DNA of 64,000 bases, from contig JANVFP010000028.1 of the NCBI GenBank assembly GCA_027919835.1, positions 248,001-312,000 on the forward strand, read 5' to 3'. This document shows, one piece after another, positions 46,061 through 58,530 of the stretch (position 1 is the stretch's first letter; every line of letters begins with the position of its first letter). The DNA comes from Lentinula raphanica (taxonomy: Eukaryota; Basidiomycota; Agaricomycetes; Agaricales; Omphalotaceae). The translations under genes were made by a program, and so were the position numbers. Below the pieces are notes generated by a model, which saw nothing but the letters and a program-made list of their open reading frames with translations, was not told where the DNA came from and did not search any database.

Positions 46061-46783
46061 TATGGGGAACTAACGCCCCAGACAAATCCCTAGAGTAGGG
46101 ATGAAGCGGTACAAGGTGTTCGAAGAATTCATGTCGAGAATTTTTGCGCGGTGCACGTGGGCACGGGAGGGCGGGCCGAAAGTCGCGTTCCCTCCGATGC
46201 TTAGGCGCTGGAGCCTGGCGCTGTCGGAGTCGTAGGCTGTACTAGCCACGTACTACGACGTACTGATCCCTAGAGGCCAGAGAGAGGGGGTTCAGTGAAC
46301 TTGGGAGTTATTCTCTTCTTTTGCGTCCCGCGCTAGCCATACATTCACTACTTACAGTCGCCTGCGGTAACTACTTGGAAGATATCAGAATTGAGCACGC
46401 AAAAACCCTTGTATGATTCAAACCGACATGGATGGGTAGTACATACAGTGTACATACATATATATATGGTACAGATTCCTCCGAGATAGAGTGAAAGAAC
46501 GGAGATGATAGGCTTGACATACACCACAGCCAGTGCGTAGGCAATCAGCCTGATAGATAACTAATAAATAAACCCGAATGTGGTACAGCAGTTTTGGAGA
46601 TAAGATGAGGTGGAAATGCAATGGATCAAAGAGAGAACAGAAGTAAAGCAAACATGACGAAAAACATCACAAAAATTCGTAAACGGGTATAGATGATATG
46701 ATCTAATCCACTTCAACGTGTAACATAGAAGCCTGTGATTTTGGGCGGCGAACGTCCAAAGAGCACAACGCTCAAATCTACTC
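46061..46783. other. Helicase promoter and bZIP 2 3' flank
   Basis: No gene recognised; contains a short (AT)n run near 46,458. Confidence 0.4.
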
Positions 46784-47410
46784 TCAATCTTCGAAATCAG
46801 GGCATGGCAGGTTATGACTCTTGAGGAGCTGTCTCAGTGTCAACGCCCTCGTCCTCCACATCTCCTTCTCAAGCCTTAGTTTCTCCACATTAGCCTCCAA
46901 CCGTTCAGTGTAGATCATCTTCCGCTTCCTGCTCCGTCTCGCCGCCTTTGTATTCCTCCTCTTCTTCCATTCTATACGTTCCCTCTCTGATGCGTTCGGA
47001 GGAAGAGGCTCATCATCTGAGTCTTCATCGAAGTCTTCGGGAAGCGGCAGATGACGCGAGGCAGGTGATCTACGTGGTCGAGGAACGGGAGGTAGAGATA
47101 TGTCGGGACTATTTGGGGATTTTGGAGAGCCGTTTCTGTGATGGGAAGGGACGGGTACGGAAACATTGGAGAGATCCATGTAATTGTGATGGGAAGGAGG
47201 AAGAGAAGTGGAGCCTAAGTATGGGCTCTGAGAACCTTGTTGGGGTTCAGGAATGTATGAGCATTGACTCGGACCAGAATACGACATCCGAGTGGTGTGA
47301 TTCTGCAGATACGCTGCAGTTTGTGAATCGTAGGAGCTAGACGCGGCGGGCACGTCTTGGACTTCCGAAGGGTTGTATTGGTGTGGATAAGAGTACATAC
47401 GTCTGTCCAT
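46784..47410 (-). CDS. Small bZIP factor, Gcn4-like (208 aa)
   Basis: Single exon. The C-terminal basic region reads RIEWKKRRNTKAARRSRKRK with the NTKAARRSR core typical of Gcn4/CPC1-type and related bZIPs. A leucine-rich heptad region follows (MIYTERLEANVEKLRLEKEM) and then LRQLLKSHNLPCPDFED. The N-terminal half is Ser/Pro/Tyr/Gln-rich. A start at 47398 (MYSY) is also possible. A link to amino-acid starvation control is only by family resemblance. It is unrelated in sequence to the larger bZIP 4 kb away. Confidence 0.85.
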   Translation of the reverse strand: MDRRMYSYPHQYNPSEVQDVPAASSSYDSQTAAYLQNHTTRMSYSGPSQCSYIPEPQQGSQSPYLGSTSLPPSHHNYMDLSNVSVPVPSHHRNGSPKSPNSPDISLPPVPRPRRSPASRHLPLPEDFDEDSDDEPLPPNASERERIEWKKRRNTKAARRSRKRKMIYTERLEANVEKLRLEKEMWRTRALTLRQLLKSHNLPCPDFED

Positions 47411-50400
47411 TACGCGTTTGATTGTAGGTGGAACTGTTTAAAGCTTGAGAGTCGAGGGTTTGACTGCAAGAGACAGTTCAAGGACGCGTATGGAAGAGTA
47501 GGCGAACTCGAGATTTCCAAGGAGGAAAGACTGAGTAGTAATGAGGGGGAATGAGTCGCATTGCAGGTTTCGCTTTATACGAGGAGAAAATGCACTGGTC
47601 GGAAACGGAAAGAGAGAGTATGTAATTCACTGCCACGACTCACAAGAAATGCAGTGTACAAAAAAATCAATATTATGGGCGTGGGAATTGTGACGTGCAT
47701 CGGTATGGGTTGAAAGGTTCGAGCTATGTAGATCGCAACGAGTACTGTGCTCTCAGTGTTGAATGTCGTATCACAGTAAAGTATCTATTTCAGTTTTTCA
47801 TTTGCTTCTGCGGTCAGAATATTCAAGCTTCCTCCGGTCAACACCAATAACTTAGAGTCGGGGTTTGGAACCATGCGATAGTAGTTTGTGGATCCTTCTT
47901 CCAAGAAAGATAGTATGTACACACGCTAAAACATTCCTGTGCTTGCTCAGTAGGTCGCAGCAAGATGTTCTACTCAGAAGATTGTTGAGAGAATGATGCT
48001 GATATTGGAACAAAGTCAAACGTTGGAGTCATACACAAGGGGAGGTTATTCCTAACACGTACCAGTCTGTACCAGTGGAATCTTCAATAGCGCACAGACC
48101 TCATTCCGAATGGATTTCCCTGAAAAGTCCCTGAGCATGGCGTAGACGAGCGTGCGAGTATCCCGCCTTCAGGCAGTGCCTTTCTATCGAAAGGCCATGC
48201 AAGTCTCAGAACGCAACGTCGCAACAGACTGACATTGAACCAAATAGGGCATTAGGCGCGCGCACAGGAACACTGCCCCACTCCTCCGCATTCAGTGCAA
48301 GAATATTGCTGATTCTTGCCGCTCCGAAAACACCGACTCGAATTAACCAAATTTGAAAATCTATGTACTGCCTCGATCTAATCATAGCAAGTGGTCTTCG
48401 AAATTCTCATTCCATGATCACAGCGCCGATGGGGGGCATGAGATTTTCATTGGGTGAGATAAGAGCTCAAGCTCGGACTCTGGATATGTACGGTCTGCGG
48501 GAGGAGGGGGGGATTGACAGGTTGGAGGTATACGCAATCTACGCAGTGAAAGCTGACCTTCAGCCTGTCTTCTTTCCTTCACTTCAACCATCATAACTTC
48601 TTCAATTCTGTTCCGACACAAACCTGTGCAAGTTTTGAATTGAAGTGGTCTGGCGTGGCACATTGATAAATGAGGCTACAATTTAGACTTCAAGAAGTTC
48701 CTGACTTTTGAGTAGAATAAACTAGCATAAACTATGCATGTTTTGTTCCGACGAGCTTTGTTCCGTGGAGAACGTAATTCCTGCTCTATAGCTTGGCCTC
48801 TCAGTTGGTTTTCGGGGGTCCTTTGGTACCTCGCAGTGGTTCTTGGGGCACTGACGAATATCAATGGAAGAAGGCACGACATCAATTTTGTGGGAGAACC
48901 TCACAAATATGGATATGTTTGATAGAAGTTGTCAAACAAAAGTTAGAGGACTGTCGGATTTCTGAGAGGTCCTACATTATACATACGAGCCAGACAGCGC
49001 AGAAGCTGTCTTGACAGGTGCTTGAGATGTAAGAGAATGACTGAAAGCTACGAGACACCTACCTCAGTGCGCAAATATTACAGCCCTCTTCCTGACATGC
49101 AGGGTATAGATTCTTGGAGCTCTTACACCATTGGAATCCCGACATTCAGGTCAAACTCTAGTGAGACCAGCCTGAGGTATGAGCTGTCCAACAGAAGATT
49201 CCAAGAATTTCTGGAAGACCGGTTTCTACCTAAATGACACTCGTCACCGAAAAGTACCACGTACCCTGGCAGATCCAGCACACTGTCTGGGTGAGCTAAG
49301 TCCTCAAGGATTACCTTGCACCGAGGAACAGCCACCTCAAGTGTCCACAGAAGTCCCCGTCGGTCACTACTGTGAAAATCAAGCACAGCAAAGACCTCTC
49401 AATCGAGAAAATCAGGCTAGATGATTGATAGAGCGTTTAGCCGGAAAGCTGCTTGATTGAGAAAAGAGGTATAGTCACGGTACGGTGCCCGTAAACATAC
49501 ATCGAATCCGCATTTTCGTGAGTCGATGACCGACCGTTGGGACCGTCATATCGTGATTCTGCTATGTGGCTTTTGTCTCGACTCTCCCCCCTCCGCTCCG
49601 CCAATGAATATCTTTTAATTTTCCTGTGCGGGTAGTGATAATATCAATAAATCATACGGAAGATCACGCAGCGGTCACGATTGTCGATCCCCATATGCGG
49701 GAGAACTGAATTTTTTTATTAATATCAAGCATCGGCTTGGGGTTGGCTGTGCAACAGGCCCGACATGTGTTTGCAACTGTAGACCTTTCCATTGTTCCCG
49801 AACCCGCGGTTGAGAGTTGGGTAACGACCTGTACAGTCCGAGTCGCCACCGGTGCTTTTGGGAGGGCTTCGACAAATGTGAGGTCGTTGTATGAGACTTT
49901 GCACGGCCTAATCCCTCATAGTCCACTCCCAACCGTCGGACATGAATCAGTTATGTTTTGTGATGTATATGATGACCGAACACTAATAAAGGATGTGTGT
50001 CAATCAGAAATCAGCCCGGAAATCCAACGCACCTGTCACCTTAGGCTCTTCCAAGTTCCAGTGATGAGCATAGTATCCAGTGCGCCCGTTCTTCCAGAAA
50101 CTGCTGCGTCGTTTCGAAGGAAGGCGAACAACGACATTAGACCTGTATTGGGACGGAAGAACGGTGAATGAGCTTTACCGTGGACTATGTAGACCGTCTG
50201 CCCGTAGGCAATGAACGATTATGACATGGATGGGAAACATGAATCACAGGAAATCATAGGTCAAGAGTGTACAAATTCCAAGATGAATAATTTAGAACAG
50301 GATTCTACAATGTCGAAGAACATACACATAACGATACGACAGACACATATCTTATTAGAACAATAACGGGCAAAATGAAGAAAGAATAGACATCACGATC

Positions 50401-50556
50401 AAGTGCTCACTGTCGATAGTGGGTATGTAGAGCAATACGGTTTGGAGATAGAGCGATGATAATAAAACTGTGTAGGTCGAGGTCAGCAACAAGTCAGACA
50501 ACTGGAATGACCGAGTAACACAATCGAAACACTTACAGTCCAAGCTAAGCATAATC
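47411..50556. other. 3.1 kb gap without a recognised gene
   Basis: Holds the promoter of bZIP 2 and some open stretches (minus 49,386-49,123 and plus 49,737-50,171) that I cannot extend by splicing or assign. It may contain a decayed gene. Confidence 0.35.
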
Positions 50557-52561
50557 TCAAATCTTACGGGTCTTGATCTCCCACATCCCCGAACGATTCC
50601 TAACAATCCCAGTCCAGATCCACTCTCCATCCATACCCAACCAATCAACCCTCCTCACTCCCTTACTCGTTTCCCCCGCCTCTCCAGGCCCAATATGCGA
50701 ATAATCCAACTTCCCGCGTTTCGAATCTCCGTAAATTTCTTGCCCAACAGCTTTACAACGCGAACGGAACGCGATAGTCACCAAATCCCGGGCAGTCTGA
50801 GGTGGCTGAGGCTGTCCGTACATGTCGTAGCCGGATGGATACCCGGGCGAAGGGAGTGCAGAATGCGTAGACAAGGGTGTTGGTGGCATATATGGTGAAG
50901 GAGTCGTGAGACTCGTGCTTCTGTTCCTTCCTCCGCTCATGACCGTTCCCATCTCTTCGTTGTAGAAATCCCTGCTTGTGATTGGTTTCTGTAATTCCCT
51001 CCACACGCCTTCAATGACCTCCCATACCGTGAGTCCTACGACACCATACCCGACACCATATCCTGGCGTACCGGGAACACCTCCTCGACTTTGCATATAA
51101 GATGCTGACATGAGGTCGATATACCACGGGAGCCTCGGATGATAGAATCGCATATGCGGTGCTGGCGGTTCACACGCCATTTGAGCAAAGTCGATATTGG
51201 CAGGAGGACGGCCAAGATAAGGAAAAATACCACCACCATATCCAGAGTGCGTACGTTGATCGGCATATAGCTGAAGTTGGGTTTGTATTGGGAATCGGAG
51301 GTCAATCAACAGAGGTGGGCGGGAGGAATGTACGCGGTTCAGAAGAGCATTCGCTACCCGTTTGACTGGGTCGTTCATCTCAACAACACTTGAGTAGTTG
51401 CGTTGGCGGGTAGAAGATAAGCGGGTGAGGATGTTGGGTTTCACAGAATAGTCTGCTCGCCAGTCGCGAGGTCGCCCTACCCGATCGTCCGGATTATATA
51501 CATTGTTTTCGAGAAGACGATTGTTCGTGGTGAACGGAGTGCCTTGGTTATGCCAAGCCGTTCGCTCCATTCGTTCTCTGGATCTGTGTTGTTCCATACG
51601 AGGATCCATCGTTGGCCATGCTTCACCAACTGAAGCAGCCCTTTGCCGGGATGACTTGTGGTGTCGGGACGCGTCTGCCGGATGACGACTGTGATGGCGA
51701 CTGCGAGAGCGAGAACGACCCCGGTCTCTATGATGATGATTGCCATCAGCAACCCCCATCCTGGCAAACGAATCCACGAGAGCCCAATCTGTGTCTTCCT
51801 CATCTTCGAAACCATGTTGCCCTCTCTGTGCTAGTTCTGCCCTTGCGCGCCTCATTTGTTCTTCTTCGTCTTCTTCTTCTCCCCATTCTGGTTCATCGTC
51901 TCTCAAACCCCAGTCCCAGCCATCATTCCTCTCGTCCCATCCCGAACGTGAAATTGAACGTTGTCGAGGGTAGGGAGTTCCGTGGCCACGACGACCAGCG
52001 TTGGCAAAATACCCACCTGAAGTTTCTGCGCCGAAGCCTTGTCCAGCTGGCGGAGCACTAACAGGAGGAGGTCTTCGATTATACTCGTTGCCGAACCCAC
52101 CGCCAGATTCGTAAGCCGAGTGTGGATCCGGGTCGTATTCTGGTGGTCTCCAAGCCATGCTGGAGAACCCGTCTGTTCGATGACCGGACGCGGGAGGCCG
52201 TTGGTCGCGACTGTGAGCCCAAGGTAAAGCCGTGTTCACGTAGGGCGTTTGCATTTGCGAAGGATGGGGAAGATTGGGATGGTAGAACGCTCCTGGTGCA
52301 GTGTGAGGTGGGGCTTGATAATCCCAGCCTGGCGGTGCTGGAAGCCGAGGATGAGTTGCACTAAGTGACATATACATATGAGTCATTCAGAGTGAAAAAA
52401 TAGAAGGCTCACCCTGGCATGACTCTCCCGCCGCCATCTGCGATACCTGGAAACGCGCTCATGTTGAGCCCTTCACCACCTTCGTATCTCGCTCCAGAAG
52501 GTGGAGGAATATTTCCAAAGTGAGCTGGCTCTATGTCCTCGAAAGCCCAACTTGGATCCAT
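50557..52561 (-). CDS. DUF6699-domain protein (650 aa)
   Basis: Exons 52561-52413 and 52360-50557 total 1,953 nt. An in-frame upstream ATG at 52654 exists; MDPSWAFEDIEP is preferred because it begins a conserved-looking segment. The N-terminal 300 residues are low-complexity (Pro, Gly, Arg/Ser and a His-rich stretch). The C-terminal part has the DUF6699 features: a hydrophobic strand (PPLLIDLRFPI), HPRLPWYIDL, GLTVWEVIEGVWRELQKPIT, and the closing RVDWLGMDGEWIWTGIV. The domain is common in basidiomycetes; its role is unknown. Confidence 0.8.
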
Positions 52562-52654
52562 GATGTTGGAGGTTTTGTATCGAAACGAGCTGACTACTAC
52601 TCTCTCAAGTCTTCGTGGCTTGGGATTGGACGGGATAAGCACTTTCAACTCCAT

Positions 52655-53418
52655 AGGTTAATATAGCAGCGTAGATGAAAGGGAACAAAGGGACTAACCA
52701 ACCAATACACTCCAAGTACGCGATCGTCACTTTTGTTTTGTCTTAGTTGGCCAGAGATAAAGGGGATCCTTCTACGAGCTTCGTGCTGCTGATCGTGTTA
52801 TGACTCTTTGAGGACGCTTTGTGTGTTGCGCAGATAAGTAGACGAACAGGAAACCTGAATAGTAGCCCTCACACAAGTCCTTCCTAAGTCCCGCGGCCTG
52901 CCCAGTTATAGATAAATAGTTTCCACGAGCCGTTGATACGTTGAATAACTTCAACAGCTATCTGGAGACCCAAACGATGGAGGTAAAGCAAGAAGAGTCG
53001 TCAGTGAGAGAATATAAGGTACTTATATTGGACATCGCCTACATTCATGATGGAGATTCGGGGATAACTCGAAACGCGTGACTCAAAAAGCTGTAGAATT
53101 TATCTGGCGGCCACTGCGCCACACTTCTTTCAGAACAATCAGCCCCCTTGTTTTTCGTTCTAACAGGTTCTAACCTCTGCTGTATATGATGGTAAAGCCT
53201 TGACCCTCTCTTTGAATGGGTTCAAAAAGCTGCAATTGATTTACCAAAACTTCGCCAGCCTCATGCCAGCGCTCGAGAAAATTTACATTACAACATAACT
53301 ATAGAGACATTTTCTGGGGTCAAAAGATCAAGCTCGAGCTTCAGAATCGTATTCGAGTGTGCAAACGTTCAATCATGATGCAAGACCCATGATCCATGAT
53401 GCTTTGCCGTCCATCTCA
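52655..53418. other. Gap between DUF6699 gene and amylase
   Basis: No gene seen. Confidence 0.4.
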
Positions 53419-56327
53419 TCACCTCCAAGTCGAGGTTAGTGTTTCAGATCCTGATGATACAGTCGTTGTTTCTCTGTTCGGGTCTGATTCCCATTCGATC
53501 TGTTACAAGAAAGAATAAACCTGGGTTTTCCTTTCACTCAACAAGGGAATACTTACACTGCCATCAGTCTCTTTTCGAATGAACTTGTAGTCAAAGAGGG
53601 TGTTCGCAGGGAGGTCGATGGTCAGCGTCCAGACGGGATAGTCCGCAGCAGATAGAGCGACCTAAGTTTTCAAGTCAGATCACTGTCACTTAGAGTGAAG
53701 CAAAGCTAACGCAGGCATACCGAGTCGTCAGTGTCCCAAGACCCTAGCTCAGGAATGCTACCAGAGATGAAGATATTCTGCAATGAGACCAGTCAGTTCA
53801 GCATTATTATCAGTCATCACATCACAAAGGTTCACTTACCTCTCCAAACGTTGTGGTTGCAGTCTCTTGGAACGTCACCGACACAGTCCCAGATCCTGAG
53901 CTGCCTGTACCCGTGCTACCTTATGTGATTCATCAGCTAACATTCAGCCTCTATCACCCAACATGATTCGTTGCGCTCACTTGTGCCACCAGTACCCACA
54001 GCGCCAGTGTGAATAGCAATCGCGCTTCTAGCCGGCACAGATGCAGTGAATGAACCTCCTGATACAGTGATGCTGTAGACGATAAGGATTAAAGTATACG
54101 TCAGTACACTCGAACGGGCTACATTCAATTTCCAGACTCGGAGAAAAGAATCTTACCCCGTACCAGTGCAGTTCCCCGAGGAACTGGTCCCACTGATAAC
54201 ATCGCAATAGCTATCGTCAGGCAAGGAAGTCGAAAACGTCGTGCTCCAATCTGAATCTGCGTTGTTGATCGCGACAAAGCCGAGAGCACCTAGAGGATCG
54301 GATAGTATCGAGTTCAGCGAAGCTCGGGAGAGGATGTAAGAAAGTAAACATCTCACCTCTGCCAAATGCAATTTGTTCAGATTGAGGAGAGACCCAGTCG
54401 GTCAACTCTGCTGAGCCAACGTTGTTCTTGAATCCGACCATTCCGGACACGGGTAGCCAACGATGTTGGCAAAGCCATCCATCTTCACCTTCGGTACCGC
54501 TACATTCGCCAGCGCCTAGTATCAATTTGAATGAGCAGCTCGCCTCGAGTTGGTGAATACAAAATGCTTACCGCCGTTAGGAGCCCCGTCATCAGTGGTG
54601 GCAAATTCGTAGCTGGATAAAATGGTGACTGATTCCACAAGTCAGTATGACACGAAGAGAGAGGTCCAGAAGAATACTCAACCGGTGTTTCCGAAAGGAT
54701 ATGCAAGTGAGAAAATCATCGCGGTGGTGTAGGTGTTGCTAGGTGACTCATAGTTGAGCGATCCTCCATTCTGCAGAAGATAGAAGATCAGACAAAGGAC
54801 GCCTGTAGGAGGAACTTTCAGCGACCACTCACTCGTTCCGTATCATGGTTGGTGACAAAGACGTTCGCATCGGAGGAGGCAATCCAGCCTAGAAGTTGAA
54901 GAATCCTTGATGAACAAAAAAGTTCAGATCATGTTCCAAACCACTAACCTTGATCCGACAAATCCTCCAAGTTCGAGATCCACCGCCTGAAAAAGCACTC
55001 TGCAAGGCGGTGGTGTAGCGGAATCTGATGAAACACAATGAAGTGACTGTAGTCGGACAATTCCAGTCCGGTTGAAACTCACTCTTGTACATTTCCTGAA
55101 CGAACAATATTCGAGATCAGTCAGTACAGATGGAGAGCGTCACTTCATAATTTACCGATGCTAGTGTAGAGTTCGGGCGTCACAGGCTGTCCGGCGCCCC
55201 ATATGACCTCTTGAGTAAGATACGGCGATGAGTTGAATAGAGCCACAATTGCTTCGATATTTGCTGGATCGATGTCTGGATGGAAGCAAAAGGAATATGT
55301 CAGGTTGAGGATCATCGATTTGTGGAACACAAACACTTGCTTTTCGCGGCATCCAAACGCAGCCCATCAACGCCCAAAGACATCAGATCGTTTGCATATT
55401 CTGCGAGGCGACCTTGGACATAGGTGGTATCCGTCGCCAAACTAGTTGAGGAAGTCAGCTGCTGTCATCTCTACAACGGATAAGTGCCAAACTTACTCAG
55501 CCAATCCCTCCAGCTCACAAGTCCATACTTCGACTTCATTGTCATAATTGACAATGGTGTTGCCAGGTTCCAAACCGCAGTAGTGGAAGTCCTGACGAAC
55601 AAGTTACATCAGTCGAGGCTTCGTAGTGAGTAGCTCTGAAGAATGGACCTGAGCTTCGTATATACCGGGATACACGAACTGTGTATAGGTAGAACCAGCG
55701 ACTCCGCTGCCTTCAGCATTACCGGTCATATGGTTGAAGATGGTATCTATGTGAGCGAGGGCTTAGTATACATATTTACATGAGGCTTACCAACGTACCT
55801 GCAATGACTAGGACTCCCGCATCATGACAGGTTTCGATCATACTGACAATAATGAGCCTTCTGTAAAGGAGACACTTATGTCTCAATATGGAATTACCTT
55901 TGGAATTGAGCTCGGTCTCCACGCTTCGAGGTCAAAATATAAGAAACAGGTTGATAGTCAGTCCACCACTCGGTGCCAGTAATATGTTCTTGCGGGGGAC
56001 TGGCTAAAAGAGAAAAGAAAATCAACACATATCGGAGTCAGTATCGAAACGAGCCAATCTACTTTGAACGTATCCGTATCCTGCGGGTCCGAGGAACGCA
56101 GTACATTCTGCAGCAATACTGGTGTCATCTTAAGCTTCATTGAACGGTTAACGGACAACAAGAACAAACCTATCCCAAGTCCACTCGAACATTTGAACGA
56201 TGACTGACTTGGAACCGACTGTCGCGCGCGCATTGAGCGTCTTGGCCTGAGGAGGCTCATGCGGGACACCAGAGGCGAAGGAAGTCAGCAGAACGAGTGC
56301 TGGTATGAACCTGACGAAGAACGACAT
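53419..56327 (-). CDS. Secreted alpha-amylase (GH13) with CBM20
   Basis: Cuts internal alpha-1,4 bonds of starch outside the cell. Start at 56327: signal peptide [20 protein letters not shown], then [12 protein letters not shown]. Many short exons separated by introns of 50-60 nt. The four GH13 regions are visible: GVLVIADTIFNHM (I), [11 protein letters not shown] with the nucleophile Asp (II), [12 protein letters not shown] with the acid/base Glu (III) and [11 protein letters not shown] (IV). A Gly/Ser/Thr linker leads to a C-terminal starch-binding domain: [61 protein letters not shown], ending TSTWR and TGA at 53421-53419. The Trp residues of CBM20 are in place. I did not sum every exon. 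Confidence 0.9.
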
Positions 56328-57884
56328 GGCGTATGTAATGTCAGGACCAGCATTTCGTTTTGCTTTTAAAGATGCCCAATTGAACGCCAGCATCGCGTCA
56401 GTGGTAACTCCACCAAAGAAAATCGACGTGGCTGCCGAAGTGGGGAATATTTGATAGGTGTCCATATGCTTGAAAAGATGGTCGGACGAACATAAGAATA
56501 TAACCATTCATTCGACATATGAGTCCCATGCATGTGACAGCGAACGAAAGGACCTACATAGCTAAAGGGCTTTCCCAATCATGATTCTAGGAGGAGAAAA
56601 ACGCAGAGAAGGTTTCAAAAGCGGAAAAGGCAACAATCGATGTTCTCTGCTCGAAGATCATGTCGCGGTATACTGGGAAAGATGGTACCGAGCGTGACTC
56701 CAAACTGAGTAAAGAACAGTGCCAGGACAACCTGACTCGCCAAATTTCTGGTCGAGAACGCGCAGGATTGGATGCACTTCAGACATCGAAGGTTCGTAGC
56801 CATGGCTGTAAGTAGTTGTACCAGAGTGGACAATTCAAGTTGAGATTTGCAGTCCGTACTCTTGATGCAGGGAAACATGTGAAATCAGCATCTTAGAAAC
56901 AAGATACTCAGAACAGAAAACTCACGGAAAGAGGTTAACTGCGAAAGCCGAATGTCATGAACTTCTTTTTCCACGTTGAACGCGAGACTATCGATGGAAC
57001 AAGGGACCCATGCTCATGAAAAAACTTTGACGATGTTCCCCCAATGTTGATTGGATTCGAACTCAAATTCCTGAGTTCCGATCTCATTGCAGTGTGGTCC
57101 GTGCGGTCATCAGTATTACATTCTCAGGACGAGAACTATTGAATACTGAAGTTGCTTGATTCCAAATGAAGGATACCGTTGAAGGATTTCAAAAGAGATG
57201 GTCATAATGGTAAGGAGTTAGGCAACGTCAATGTCATGCGCGACGCTGCGCGTGAGCGGTCGGTGTTTGCTAGTGTTTGGTTCAATAGGTGTTGAATTTC
57301 TCTCTCTCACTTCACGCCTTCTAAATTTCTACTACGATCTAACGGCAATCGCGCAGGTTCACCATTATTGTCAAGACCTAGATCAACCTAGAAAACCTCA
57401 CATCTTGTTCAAGACTGCTTCAAGAAGTGACTCTCCTCATTAGGACTGCCATCAAATTGTCCAAGATTAATTGTTACATGCAAAGAGCAAGTTCAATGGC
57501 AATATTTCAATCCTCCCGGAATGCTGTTCCCTGCCAATGGCCATGCAACTCGTGTCCGAGGTATACAAATTACGCAGAGTTGTAGGCCTTTTACTCCCGG
57601 CATTCAATGCTGAATTTTTGATTTGTGCAGCCTCCAAGAGGACGAACTGCGTCACCTGCTTGCGAATGTCTTCCGAAGACTCAACGCCATACTTCCTTGT
57701 TTGCAACCAATACTGTATTGCTACGGGATTGCTTGAACACTCTTGTTCGCGATGCCACGTTGCTTCTGGAACGAATTATAATCCGGGAGGCAGTGTTACT
57801 GTTATGCGCTTGTCAATAGTATAAGGACTTCAGCCTCCGAGTCGTCGCCGTTGCGGGTCGAAATGAATGTTTCTAATCCCAGAA
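56328..57884. other. Gap upstream of amylase
   Basis: Amylase promoter and no other supported gene. A minus-strand open stretch (56,878-56,615) with hydrophobic segments has no support from splicing or motifs. Confidence 0.35.
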
Positions 57885-57885
57885 C

Positions 57886-57892
57886 TATAAAA
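57886..57892 (+). promoter_or_regulatory. TATA box of the cysteine-rich protein gene
   Basis: TATAAAA about 64-70 bp before the start codon, followed by a C/T-rich stretch (CCCTCATCTCACCCCC) typical of fungal transcription starts. Confidence 0.7.
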
Positions 57893-57955
57893 AGACCTGT
57901 TTCGCCTCTAGTGGAGTTTCCCTCATCTCACCCCCTAGCCATCAACTACTTAACA

Positions 57956-58258
57956 ATGTTGGCTATGAAAGTGATCTTCCTTACTACTGCAATTTTCTCA
58001 TTTGCCTCTGCATCTCATCTCGTGGCTCGTCAATCTACCGACACCTGCAATGCCTCGAATGAGTGCATATCATCATCTGGGTGCACTGGGATTTGCGCAC
58101 CTGTCTCCTCTGGTGGAGGACCTGCAGTGTGCCAGGATGTATGTGTTGTCAATGGCGAGGCTACAAGCATTTTTTGTCCTGCCTGCTATGCCGGAGACGC
58201 GGAAAGCTCGGGAGCGGCTTGCGGAATTGATGCCAGTGCAAACTGCGTTCTTTTGTGA
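57956..58258 (+). CDS. Small cysteine-rich secreted protein (100 aa)
   Basis: Single exon. Signal peptide MLAMKVIFLTTAIFSFASAS, a possible processing site at LVARQ, and a mature part of about 75 residues with ten cysteines (DTCNASNECISSSGCTGIC, VCQDVC, FCPACYAG, ACGIDASANCVLL). Ten cysteines suggest five disulfides. It is not a hydrophobin: it lacks CC pairs and the class I spacing. Strong promoter elements fit high, perhaps stage-specific expression. I recognise no family. A secreted effector-like or wall protein is possible. Confidence 0.8.
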   Translation: MLAMKVIFLTTAIFSFASASHLVARQSTDTCNASNECISSSGCTGICAPVSSGGGPAVCQDVCVVNGEATSIFCPACYAGDAESSGAACGIDASANCVLL

Positions 58259-58530
58259 GTTGACAACCTGATGGTGAGTGAACTTGAGTAAACATTCTGG
58301 TATCATCAACTCAATGCTCACACAGTGACACAGTATTACTTTCGCGAGCTTTGGAAGTCTATGCAGGATATTGGAATCAGCCAGGGTCTACTATGAGTCC
58401 TTGAATCTGTGTAATTAGTAGTACACACGTGTGGCTACAGAATTGCACTGTACTTTTTATATGCCAGCGCTCTAAGTGCGGTCAATGACCATTCAAGTGA
58501 AGTGTGATTCCTCAACAAAGTTAGTCTAGA

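Noticed and set aside
49123..50171. Possible genes on either strand
   Set aside because: No joinable exons, motifs or family resemblance; left as unexplained intergenic DNA.
57040..57130. Possible tRNA (B-box-like GAGTTCGAATC on minus strand)
   Set aside because: The T-stem does not pair and no A box or acceptor stem could be built.
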